Assembly (NCBI RefSeq): GCF_947490405.1
Contig: NZ_CANLGU010000001.1
Coordinates: 682,001 to 746,000 of the forward strand
Direction of reading: 5' to 3'
Length of the DNA stretch: 64,000 bases
Origin: an uncultured Algibacter sp.
GTDB taxonomy: Bacteria; Bacteroidota; Bacteroidia; Flavobacteriales; Flavobacteriaceae
Part shown: positions 23,688 through 31,332 of the stretch, in pieces
Numbering within the stretch: position 1 is the first letter of the stretch
Layout of the letters: each line of letters opens with the position of its first letter
Made by a program: the position numbers and the translations under genes
Notes under the pieces: generated by a model
Told to the model about the DNA's origin: nothing
Seen by the model: only the letters and a program-made list of their open reading frames with translations
The model's database searches: none

Positions 23688-24992
23688 TTACAGTATCGTG
23701 AATTTAATAAGTTTAATACGTTTTTTGTCCATCGCTTCAATAGTAAAAACGTAATTTTCAAAATTTATTTTACTATTTAACTTCGGAAAGCTTTTAGAAA
23801 TTTCTAAAACAAACCCAGCAATAGTTTCTGCTTCCCCCTTATTTTCCTCAAAAAGCGTATCATCTTCAAACCTTATAATTTTATAAAAATCCTTTAAAGC
23901 AGTTTTCCCCTCAAACACATAGTTATTCTCATCAAGTTTTGAATACATTAAATCTTCATCATCAAACTCATCACTAATATCACCAACAATTTCTTCAATA
24001 ATATCTTCTAAAGAAATCAATCCTGATGTGCCTCCATATTCATCTACAACAACAGCTAAATGCACTTTCTTTTCTTGAAATTCTGCCATTAAATCATCCA
24101 ACTTTTTATTCTCGGGAACAAAAAAAGGTTCGCGTAACAAAGTGGTCCAATCAAACTGTTTCCTATCAATATAAGGCAATAAATCTTTTACGTACAAGAT
24201 GCCCTCAATAGTATCCATACTATCTTTGTAAACAGGAATTCTGGAGTATCCATGTTCAATAATATCTGGCATAATTTCAAGATATTTCTGCTCAATATTT
24301 AATGCAAAAATATCTATTCTTGGGCGCATAACTTGTTTTGTATCTGTATTACCAAAAGATACAATACCTTTTAAAATTTTATGCTCTTCTTTTGTGGTAT
24401 CTTCTTCGCTTGTTAATTCTAAAGCTTGGGATAACTGATCGACACTCAAATTAGATTTTTGTCTTCCTAGTTTATTATGAATACCCAAGGTTACACTTCG
24501 CATTGGTAAACTTATTGGAGACAATACAACATCTAAAACCTTAAGTGGATAAGCCATAAATGCTGCAAATTTTAGATTGTTTCTACTTGCATAAATTTTG
24601 GGAAGAATTTCACCAAAAAGTAGAATTAAAAAAGTAACAACAATAACCTCAACAAAAAATTTAACTTTAATATTATCAATATTACTAAACATATAATCGC
24701 CTAGGTAGGCAAACAAAATAACAATGGCAATATTTATAAAGTTATTAGCTACCAAGATGGTTGCTAGTAATTTTTTTGGGCGTTCTAAAAGTTGTGATAG
24801 AATTTCTAAACGTTTAGATTTTTGCTCTAAACCATCTTCAATATCTCCTCTGTTTAATGAAAATAAAGCCACTTCGGCTCCAGAAATTAGAGCAGAACAT
24901 AACAAAAGTAAAAACAACAATGCAAAACTAATAACAACTGAAACATCAATTGCACTAATTAGTAATATACAACTCGCAGGGTCAGGATCCAA
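23688..24992 (-). CDS. gldE: Gliding-motility-associated protein GldE (CNNM/CorC family)
   Basis: 434 residues from a TTG start; an in-frame TAA lies directly before it, so no longer form exists. Three N-terminal membrane helices (CNNM/DUF21 domain, about residues 10-170, with LCSALISGAEVALFSL) are followed by a CBS pair (VMRPRIDIFAL, GYSRIPVYKDSMDTIEGILYVKDLLPY, LAVVVDEYGGTSGLISLEDIIEEIVG) and a CorC_HlyC C-terminal domain. CNNM/CorC proteins transport or sense Mg2+. In flavobacteria GldE supports gliding together with GldD, and excess GldE can compensate for GldD-related defects. Confidence 0.92.
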   Translation of the reverse strand: MDPDPASCILLISAIDVSVVISFALLFLLLLCSALISGAEVALFSLNRGDIEDGLEQKSKRLEILSQLLERPKKLLATILVANNFINIAIVILFAYLGDYMFSNIDNIKVKFFVEVIVVTFLILLFGEILPKIYASRNNLKFAAFMAYPLKVLDVVLSPISLPMRSVTLGIHNKLGRQKSNLSVDQLSQALELTSEEDTTKEEHKILKGIVSFGNTDTKQVMRPRIDIFALNIEQKYLEIMPDIIEHGYSRIPVYKDSMDTIEGILYVKDLLPYIDRKQFDWTTLLREPFFVPENKKLDDLMAEFQEKKVHLAVVVDEYGGTSGLISLEDIIEEIVGDISDEFDDEDLMYSKLDENNYVFEGKTALKDFYKIIRFEDDTLFEENKGEAETIAGFVLEISKSFPKLNSKINFENYVFTIEAMDKKRIKLIKFTIL

Positions 24993-25045
24993 TTACAACT
25001 GGTTTGATTAAACTTAAAACGCTCGAAAAGTTATCGAGTGTGTTA

Positions 25046-25495
25046 TTAAAATGGAAGATCATCATTATCTTCTGTAATAGGTTCATTACTTGTTTGCGGA
25101 TTTACTGCAGACTTTGGAGCTGCAGGTGCCGCATTTGATGCGTTATTTTCGCTATCCTTTTTAGTTGAAAGAAACGTAAAATCGTTACATTGAATTTCAG
25201 TAGAATACCTGTCATTTCCTTTGTCGTCTGTCCATTTTCTGGTTTTCAATCTACCCTCAATATATACTTTATCACCTTTGCTTAAATACTTTTCACAAAT
25301 TTCAGCACCTTTATTCCTAACTACTATATTATGCCATTCTGTGTTTGTAATACGCTCATTAGTTTGTTTACTAATATAGGTTTCACTGGTAGCTATTGGA
25401 AAACGTCCAACACAACCACCACCTTCAAAATAATGCATCTTAACATCATCACCTAAATTCCCAATCAACATCACTTTGTTTAACGTACCAGCCAT
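25046..25495 (-). CDS. ssb: Single-stranded DNA-binding protein
   Basis: 149 residues. Residues 1-112 form the OB-fold (MAGTLNKVMLIGNLGDDVKMHYFEGG, then ATSETYI, TEWHNIVVRNKGAEICEKYL, KGDKVYIEGRLKTRKWTDDKG). A Ser/Asn/Ala/Pro-rich linker leads to the acidic tip EDNDDLPF that recruits repair and replication partners. Located between mutY and gldE, the conserved flavobacterial order. A minus-strand CAAA-AG-TA box at 25514-25521 may be its promoter. Confidence 0.97.
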   Translation of the reverse strand: MAGTLNKVMLIGNLGDDVKMHYFEGGGCVGRFPIATSETYISKQTNERITNTEWHNIVVRNKGAEICEKYLSKGDKVYIEGRLKTRKWTDDKGNDRYSTEIQCNDFTFLSTKKDSENNASNAAPAAPKSAVNPQTSNEPITEDNDDLPF

Positions 25496-25694
25496 ATTTT
25501 ATTATTTAAAAGACAAAAGTAAATAATTGCGCTTCATTTTTTTAAAATTAATAAAAAAATATGAGTGTTAACATTAAACACTTCAAAAATAAAGAATTAG
25601 CAAAATTTTATACAGCCAAATCAATCTAAAGTCCTAATACTTTAGGTATAAAAGTTTAAATAGTTTCACAAAGCAACCTTCTTAGAAGACAACT

Positions 25695-26735
25695 TTAAAA
25701 ATTAAATGATTCGATAAAATTCCCTATCAGAATAGGAACTGCAAATGTTTTTATTTTATTAACTGAAATACCTTCAACAGGAAGTGCTTCCATATTTACA
25801 ATCCAAAACTTTGTATATAAATGCTGATGCGACAATTTATGAATAATAGCGTCCTCATTATATAATGATAATTCAAAATGTAGACCTTTTGTAAGCTTAT
25901 GGTTTTCAATTTCATTCTTAAAAACTTCAAGATTCATACTATTACCTGTTTCAATCAAAGGAAATTGATATAAGTTTTGCCAGATACCTTTCCCCTCTCT
26001 TTTCTCTAATATGGTTTTTCCATCTTCAGAGATAAACACCAAAAAATTAAAATACTTTTTTTTCGCTTTCGCTGATTTAATCTTTACAGGTAATTCGTCA
26101 ATTCTATTTTTATTAAACGCTAAACAACTATCCTTAAACGGACAAATAGGGCAATATGGGTTTTTGGGTTTACATTGTATAGCTCCAAATTCCATAATAG
26201 CCTGGTTGTAGGTTGCAGGGTCTTTGGCGTCTATTAATTCTTGAGCTAATGCTTTAAATTCTTTAACGCCCTTTGATGAATTTATAGGTGTATCCATCCC
26301 AAAATAGCGCGATAAAACTCTATAGACATTCCCATCTACCACAGCAGAAGCTTCATTAAAACAAATAGAAGAAATAGCACTAGCCGTATAATCACCAATG
26401 CCTTTAAGTTTCAAAAGCGCTTTATAGTTACTAGGAAATTTACCCCCAAGTTCATCAGCCACATATTTAGCAGTTGCGTGTAAATTTCTAGCACGAGAAT
26501 AATAGCCAAGTCCTTGCCACAGTTTTAACACCTCACTTTCTTCTGCTTTAGCCAAATCAAAAACAGTTGGATACGTATTTACAAAAGCATCATAATAAGG
26601 TAACCCTTGTTTTACTTGAGTTTGCTGTAAAATAATTTCGGACAACCAAATTCGATATGGCTCTTGAGTTTCTCTCCAAGGAAGATTCCGCTTATTATTT
26701 GAATACCAATGTGTTAAGGTTTTTGAAAATCTCAT
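25695..26735 (-). CDS. mutY: A/G-specific adenine glycosylase MutY
   Basis: 346 residues from ATG 26735; a TTG 24 bp upstream adds residues not needed for the fold. It removes adenine opposite 8-oxoguanine. Visible: WYSNNKRNLPWRET, the catalytic Glu in EIILQQTQV, the HhH motif LKGIGDYTASAI, the catalytic Asp in AVVDGNVYRVLSR, the 4Fe-4S loop CKPKNPYCPICPFKDSC, and a C-terminal NUDIX-like domain (about residues 225-346) that recognises 8-oxoG. Divergent from the HU gene. Confidence 0.97.
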   Translation of the reverse strand: MRFSKTLTHWYSNNKRNLPWRETQEPYRIWLSEIILQQTQVKQGLPYYDAFVNTYPTVFDLAKAEESEVLKLWQGLGYYSRARNLHATAKYVADELGGKFPSNYKALLKLKGIGDYTASAISSICFNEASAVVDGNVYRVLSRYFGMDTPINSSKGVKEFKALAQELIDAKDPATYNQAIMEFGAIQCKPKNPYCPICPFKDSCLAFNKNRIDELPVKIKSAKAKKKYFNFLVFISEDGKTILEKREGKGIWQNLYQFPLIETGNSMNLEVFKNEIENHKLTKGLHFELSLYNEDAIIHKLSHQHLYTKFWIVNMEALPVEGISVNKIKTFAVPILIGNFIESFNF

Positions 26736-26797
26736 GAATTCATTTAATCGAGTAAACAAAAATAAACGTTTATAATATTAAATTTTAGTGAATTAGG

Positions 26798-26830
26798 TTT
26801 GAAATATTGAATATTAAATGCATATATTTG
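26798..26830 (+). promoter_or_regulatory. Promoter for the HU gene
   Basis: TTTG (26798-26801), a 21-nt spacer and TATATTTG (26823-26830): a textbook Bacteroidota promoter with a leader of about 40 nt. Confidence 0.8.
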
Positions 26831-26875
26831 CATCCCTTTTATAATTTATAGTAATCTAAAAAATATATATTAAAA

Positions 26876-27166
26876 ATGACGAAGGCTGATTTAGTAGCAA
26901 AAATTTCTGAGAAATTAGGAATTGAAAAAGGTGATGTTCAAGCAACTGTTGAAACATTTATGGAAGAAGTTAAAACTTCTTTAGAAAGTGGTGATAATGT
27001 TTATTTAAGAGGTTTTGGAAGCTTTATAATTAAAACTAGAGCTGAGAAAACTGGAAGAAACATTTCTAAGAACACTACTATAAAAATACCTGCTCATAAT
27101 ATCCCTGCATTTAAGCCTGCAAAAGTATTTGTAGAAAGCGTTAAAACAAATGTAGACGTTAAATAA
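26876..27166 (+). CDS. HU/IHF-family DNA-binding protein
   Basis: 96 residues, standard HU size. Blocks LVAKISEKLGIEKGDV, VETFMEEVKTSLESGDNVYLRGFGSF, and the DNA-embracing arm ending GRNISKNTTIKIPAHNIPAFKPAKVFVESV are typical. It binds and bends DNA as a dimer in the nucleoid. It is followed by the 30-residue basic protein and rng, a gene order conserved in Bacteroidota. Confidence 0.95.
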   Translation: MTKADLVAKISEKLGIEKGDVQATVETFMEEVKTSLESGDNVYLRGFGSFIIKTRAEKTGRNISKNTTIKIPAHNIPAFKPAKVFVESVKTNVDVK

Positions 27167-27242
27167 AAACCAAGTATTGTTTCCTATAATATTTATAGGT
27201 TTTCAGTATTAAAACGAATTATTAATTTAAAAGACACTATTT

Positions 27243-27335
27243 ATGCCAAGTGGTAAAAAACGTAAAAGACATAAGGTAGCGACGCACAAACGTAAAAAAC
27301 GTAGACGCGCTAACCGTCACAAAAAGAAAAAATAA
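27243..27335 (+). CDS. 30-residue basic protein, AURKAIP1/COX24 (mS38)-like
   Basis: ATG at 27243, 30 codons, TAA at 27333-27335. The product begins MPSGKKRKRHKVATHKRKKR and ends RRANRHKKKK, a pure basic peptide of Lys, Arg and His. It resembles the AURKAIP1/COX24 domain family found in mitochondrial ribosomal protein mS38 and annotated as a small conserved protein in Bacteroidota. A role as a ribosomal or rRNA-binding peptide is therefore plausible (inference). Its position between HU and rng is the conserved one. It ends directly at a strong terminator (27334-27374). Confidence 0.8.
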   Translation: MPSGKKRKRHKVATHKRKKRRRANRHKKKK

Positions 27336-27374
27336 ATCGAAAAAAGTAGTTAGATTAGCTACTTTTTTTGATTT
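27334..27374 (+). terminator. Intrinsic terminator after the 30-residue gene
   Basis: A 16-bp inverted repeat (27334-27349 with 27359-27374), with T-rich 3' arm. It separates the HU-basic peptide unit from rng. Confidence 0.8.
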
Positions 27375-27417
27375 AAAAAACAAACAAAGTTCTTTGAAAT
27401 GAGTTCATAAATTTTTT

Positions 27418-27514
27418 AACACCTTTTAGGGTGTTGTTTGAACTCCACGGATTAAATCCTGTGAAAAAATAATGTATAATCCATCTGTCACTTTTTATAT
27501 AGTGATGGATTAAA
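27418..27514 (+). promoter_or_regulatory. Structured leader of rng
   Basis: Three successive hairpins precede the rng ATG: AACACC/GGGTGTT (27418-27435), a short GGATT/AATCC stem, and AATCCATC..ACT paired with AGTGATGGATT (about 27477-27514), the last ending about 10 nt before the start codon. No known riboswitch matches. Confidence 0.4.
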
Positions 27515-27523
27515 ATTAACACA

Positions 27524-29068
27524 ATGGATAAAGAATTGATCATTCGATCTAGTTCCGACAATGTTGATTTTGCCTTATTAAAAGATGGAAAACTTATTGA
27601 ATTACAGAAAGACGAAGATGATAACGACTTTTCAGTTGGTGATGTGTTTATAGCCAAAATACGAAAAGCTGTTCCTGGTCTAAATGCTGCATTTGTTAAT
27701 GTAGGTTATGAGAAAGATGCCTTTTTGCATTATCATGATTTAGGACCAAAATTACCTTCTCTTTTAAAATTCACAAAACGTGTAAGCACAGGTAAACTAA
27801 AAGATTTTTCTTTAAAAAATTTCCCATTTGAAAAAGATATTGAGAAAGACGGTAAAATTACCGACGCCTTAAAATCTAATCAATCGCTATTAGTACAAAT
27901 CGTAAAAGAACCCATATCAACCAAAGGTCCAAGAATAACTTCAGAGTTATCCATCGCCGGAAGATATATCGTTTTAATGCCGTTTTCAAACCGTATTTCT
28001 ATTTCACAAAAAATAGAATCTCGCGAAGAGAAAGACCGCTTAAAGCGTTTGGTAAAGAGCATAGCTCCCCAAGGTTTTGGCGTTATTGTACGTACGGTAG
28101 CACAAGGCAAAAAAGTAGCTGAACTAGATAAAGATTTGCAAAATTTGCTTAGTCGTTGGACGGCAATGTGCAAAAAGCTACACAAAGCACATCACCCAAC
28201 CAAAGTATTAGGAGAAATGAATAAAGCCTCGTCAATTTTACGAGATATATTCAATGATACCTTTACTGGAATTACAGTGGACGATGAAACGCTTTATTAT
28301 CAAATTAAAGATTATGTGCAAGAAATTGCACCCAACAAAGAATCAATAGTTAAATTGTATCAGTCTAAAAATCCAATTTTTGAAAAATTTGGAATTGAAA
28401 GACAGATAAAAACCTCGTTTGGCAAAACCGTTTCTATGGCAAAAGGTGCTTATTTGGTAATTGAACATACTGAAGCCCTACATGTTATAGATGTAAACAG
28501 CGGAAACCGATCTAACAAAGCCAATAACCAAGAGGATACAGCACTAGAAGTAAATCTTATAGCAGCTACAGAAATGGCTCGACAATTACGCTTGCGTGAT
28601 ATGGGCGGTATCATAGTAGTAGATTTTATAGATATGACAAATGCTGCAAATAGGCAAAAGCTTTTTAACCATCTTCGTGATGAAATGAAAGATGATAGAG
28701 CAAAACACAAAATTTTGCCACCCAGTAAATTTGGGTTGATACAAATAACAAGACAACGCACAAGACCAGAAATGAACATTAAAACCCGCGAGGAAAACCC
28801 TAACGGTATTAATGGCGCTGAGGTTGAAGCACCAATAGGATTGGTACAAAAAATCAATCATGATCTTGAAAAACTATTTAAAAAAGACTATAAAAAGGTG
28901 ACCTTAAACACACATCCTTTTATAGCAGCCTTTTTAACAAAGGGCTTTCCATCTATACGTTCTAAATGGTTTTTAGAACACAAAAAATGGGTTAAAATTT
29001 TACCAAGAGATGCTTACACATACTTAGAATACCACTTTTTCGATAAAGATGGTAATCAAATTAAATAA
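27524..29068 (+). CDS. rng: Ribonuclease E/G family protein (RNase G type)
   Basis: 514 residues. It has the S1 RNA-binding insert (FSVGDVFIAKIRKAVPGLNAAFVNVGYEKDAFLHYHDL), the 5'-sensor/RNase H-like core and the DNase I-like catalytic region, with metal-binding Asp residues in LHVIDVNSGN and IIVVDFIDM, then GLIQITRQRTRPEM. It lacks the CPxC zinc-link found in E. coli RNase E/G, and has no long C-terminal degradosome scaffold. The final 28 codons and terminator are duplicated 1.4 kb downstream (30429-30558). Leader hairpins suggest post-transcriptional control. Confidence 0.95.
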   Translation: MDKELIIRSSSDNVDFALLKDGKLIELQKDEDDNDFSVGDVFIAKIRKAVPGLNAAFVNVGYEKDAFLHYHDLGPKLPSLLKFTKRVSTGKLKDFSLKNFPFEKDIEKDGKITDALKSNQSLLVQIVKEPISTKGPRITSELSIAGRYIVLMPFSNRISISQKIESREEKDRLKRLVKSIAPQGFGVIVRTVAQGKKVAELDKDLQNLLSRWTAMCKKLHKAHHPTKVLGEMNKASSILRDIFNDTFTGITVDDETLYYQIKDYVQEIAPNKESIVKLYQSKNPIFEKFGIERQIKTSFGKTVSMAKGAYLVIEHTEALHVIDVNSGNRSNKANNQEDTALEVNLIAATEMARQLRLRDMGGIIVVDFIDMTNAANRQKLFNHLRDEMKDDRAKHKILPPSKFGLIQITRQRTRPEMNIKTREENPNGINGAEVEAPIGLVQKINHDLEKLFKKDYKKVTLNTHPFIAAFLTKGFPSIRSKWFLEHKKWVKILPRDAYTYLEYHFFDKDGNQIK

Positions 29069-29111
29069 TTAAAAAACCCGCTACTTTTAAAGTTAGCGGG
29101 TTTTTTGTTTT
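28982..29111 (+). repeat. rng 3' end, copy 1 of a 130-bp direct repeat
   Basis: From codon 487 of rng through its terminator. Matches 30429-30558 at 128 of 130 positions with no gaps; the two differences are at 29082 and 29090, both in the terminator. Confidence 0.97.
29071..29106 (+). terminator. Intrinsic terminator of rng
   Basis: 13-bp stem (29071-29083 with 29094-29106), A-tract before and T-tract after. Confidence 0.9.
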
Positions 29112-29155
29112 TATAAAGTTTTGTTATTTCAAGTAATCTCTATTATACTTTAAAA

Positions 29156-30295
29156 TTATGTTTGAATTCCGCAATTACTTATTTGCAATATAGCACCAGA
29201 TGTACTTATCTTGTATGCCCGAGAACCTATTTTATACCATTTGTTATTTCCATTAAATATGGTTCCATATTCGTCTGTATAAAATATATCCCCTACTGCT
29301 AAAGCCCAGGTATTAGGTTTTTGAAAATAATAAGTCATAGATGTATTCTGAGAAGTACATGCTGATAATGCACTATTTCTCGGCCATCGTTCACCATTGT
29401 ATGAGCTAACTTCTATTGGTTGTGGTGGGGCTGGATATAAGTAATATACCCCTTGGATATCACCAGACGATAAACCAATACGTTGCACGTCAAAAGTTGT
29501 ACCATCTAATCTTGTAATTGTTGGTTGACCGTTACTTGAAAAAAAGTATGAGCCATACATCATTATTGACCCAAAATCAAAAAAACCAATATCAACACCC
29601 GTGCTTGTGCTTAAACTATACTCTTGAAAATTAGGAATACGATTATTAGGAGATGTGATGATATTATCCCAATGAATTTGCACATGATCATCTCTATCTT
29701 TTCTTGTGTGTTCATGAAATAGACCAATAGCATGCCCTATTTCGTGTATAGTATTACCAACCGAACACCCAGTAGCTAATCCTATTTCTTGTTTTCCTCC
29801 CTTTTTACCTATAGAATTAGACCAACATCCTGAATCAGGTATAAACTCAATATAATCTGACTGGAATGTACGCTGAATAAATGTAAGTTCAGTATTCGCT
29901 TCCCAATGAGAAATCGCATCTGTGACTCTGAACTGCAAAGGAAGACCACTATTAATTGTATAGTAAACAGTATTATTGGGCCACCTATAAACGCTTCCAC
30001 TTTCAACTGCGGATTTACTATTTACAGATTTTTTTTCATAATTATCTAATTCTTCATGAGATATAATAATATCTCCTTGAAAAATATATTCGTTATCTTT
30101 TTTCATTACCTGAACATCTACCCCACGATAATTTATTGTGACTATTTCACCAACGAAACCTGGGTATGCTTGTTCTGGTTTTGAATAAACAAAATTTTCC
30201 GGTTTTTCAATTTCGGGTTCTTCAATGCTATCGGAACAATTTTGAAGCAATAAAATCCCAACAAATAGAATTACAAATTTTAAGTAATTTTTCAT
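29156..30295 (-). CDS. Astacin-like (M12A) zinc metalloprotease lipoprotein
   Basis: 379 residues. The lipoprotein signal ends in LLQNC (Cys20). A propeptide-like region precedes the catalytic domain (from about residue 102, VYRWPNNTVYYTI), which carries the astacin zinc site HEIGHAIGLFHEHTRKDRDDH (His184, His188, His194, catalytic Glu185) and the Met-turn SIMMYGSYFFS. The family includes flavastacin. The C-terminal 80 residues form an extra domain with paired cysteines. It lies opposite to its neighbours, between two copies of the rng 3' end, so it was probably inserted there. Confidence 0.9.
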   Translation of the reverse strand: MKNYLKFVILFVGILLLQNCSDSIEEPEIEKPENFVYSKPEQAYPGFVGEIVTINYRGVDVQVMKKDNEYIFQGDIIISHEELDNYEKKSVNSKSAVESGSVYRWPNNTVYYTINSGLPLQFRVTDAISHWEANTELTFIQRTFQSDYIEFIPDSGCWSNSIGKKGGKQEIGLATGCSVGNTIHEIGHAIGLFHEHTRKDRDDHVQIHWDNIITSPNNRIPNFQEYSLSTSTGVDIGFFDFGSIMMYGSYFFSSNGQPTITRLDGTTFDVQRIGLSSGDIQGVYYLYPAPPQPIEVSSYNGERWPRNSALSACTSQNTSMTYYFQKPNTWALAVGDIFYTDEYGTIFNGNNKWYKIGSRAYKISTSGAILQISNCGIQT

Positions 30296-30428
30296 TTATT
30301 AATAATTTAATGGTTAATAAAAAAATTGTAATCTAAAATTAATATTTTGTGTTTTAATTTCTGATATTAAAATGGTAAAAAACTTTCGTTTTTTGAAAAA
30401 GTTAAAATTATTGATGTGGAAAACCCGT
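30296..30428. other. AT-rich spacer upstream of the astacin gene
   Basis: Part of the 328-bp gap between the astacin gene and the glycosyltransferase gene. Apart from the rng 3'-end copy that follows, I see no gene, hairpin or promoter consensus here. Confidence 0.6.
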
Positions 30429-30558
30429 AAAAAATGGGTTAAAATTTTACCAAGAGATGCTTACACATACTTAGAATACCACTTTTTCGATAAAGATGGT
30501 AATCAAATTAAATAATTAAAAAACCCGCAACTTTTATAGTTAGCGGGTTTTTTGTTTT
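30429..30558 (+). pseudogene. rng 3'-end fragment, copy 2 of the direct repeat
   Basis: Carries the last 28 codons and stop of rng (30429-30515) plus its terminator (30518-30553), without a start. Nearly identical to 28982-29111. The intact terminator should still work and would insulate the glycosyltransferase operon. Confidence 0.95.
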
Positions 30559-30564
30559 AAAAGG

Positions 30565-30594
30565 TTTCTCATAAACAAAGTATTTCTATATTTG
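30565..30594 (+). promoter_or_regulatory. Promoter for the glycosyltransferase pair
   Basis: TTTC (30565-30568), 18 nt, then TATATTTG (30587-30594), a perfect -7 box. Leader of about 25 nt. It begins just after the duplicated rng terminator. Confidence 0.65.
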
Positions 30595-30623
30595 ATCAGA
30601 GTAAAATTCTAAGAAAAGTAAAT

Positions 30624-31331
30624 ATGATTATTACTAAATTATCAATTATCATTCCTGTTTATAATGAAGCAAAGACCATTCATAAAATATTAAATAAAAT
30701 AAAAGATGTTATACTAATTAATAATATTGAAAAAGAACTTATTATTATTAATGACTGTTCTACAGATGATAGCGAAATTGCAATACAAAAATATGCAAAA
30801 AACAATCCTAATTTAAAGATTCAATACTTTAAACACCCTGTAAATATGGGCAAAGGAGCTGCATTACACACTGGCATTTCAATGGCTAAAGGTGAGTATA
30901 CAGTAATTCAAGATGCAGATCTAGAATACGATCCAGAGGAATATAATGAATTATTAGTTCCAATAGTTAAAGGTGCTGCAGATGTTGTTTATGGCTCTCG
31001 ATTTATGGGAAGTAAACCTCACAGAATTCTATTCTTTTGGCATACAATAGGGAATAAGTTTCTTACTTTTTTATCCAACATGTTTACCAATTTAAACCTA
31101 ACAGACATGGAAACCTGCTATAAAATGTTTAATACTTCAATTCTTCAAAGCTTAAAATTAAAAGAAAAAAGATTTGGGTTTGAACCAGAAGTTACTGCAA
31201 AAATTGCTAAAATAAAGGAAATACGGATTTATGAAATAGGAATCAGTTATTATGGAAGAACTTACTTAGAAGGCAAAAAAATTAGCTGGAAGGATGGTTT
31301 TAGAGCTATTTACTGTATTTTAAAATATTAA
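30624..31331 (+). CDS. Family 2 glycosyltransferase (DPM1/polyprenyl-phosphate type)
   Basis: 235 residues. The GT-A fold is clear: [14 protein letters not shown] at the N-terminus, [30 protein letters not shown], and the metal-binding [13 protein letters not shown], then GSRFMG and [13 protein letters not shown]. This is the dolichol/undecaprenyl-phosphate sugar synthase branch, which makes a lipid-linked sugar donor. No membrane helices are attached. The next gene, 1 nt downstream, is a GT-C membrane glycosyltransferase, the usual user of such donors. Confidence 0.9.
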   Translation: MIITKLSIIIPVYNEAKTIHKILNKIKDVILINNIEKELIIINDCSTDDSEIAIQKYAKNNPNLKIQYFKHPVNMGKGAALHTGISMAKGEYTVIQDADLEYDPEEYNELLVPIVKGAADVVYGSRFMGSKPHRILFFWHTIGNKFLTFLSNMFTNLNLTDMETCYKMFNTSILQSLKLKEKRFGFEPEVTAKIAKIKEIRIYEIGISYYGRTYLEGKKISWKDGFRAIYCILKY

Positions 31332-31332
31332 A

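Noticed and set aside
28450-28857. Open frame of 135 codons antisense to rng
   Set aside because: It has low-complexity Ser/Ile composition and no homology that I can see; the rng reading is strongly supported by catalytic motifs.
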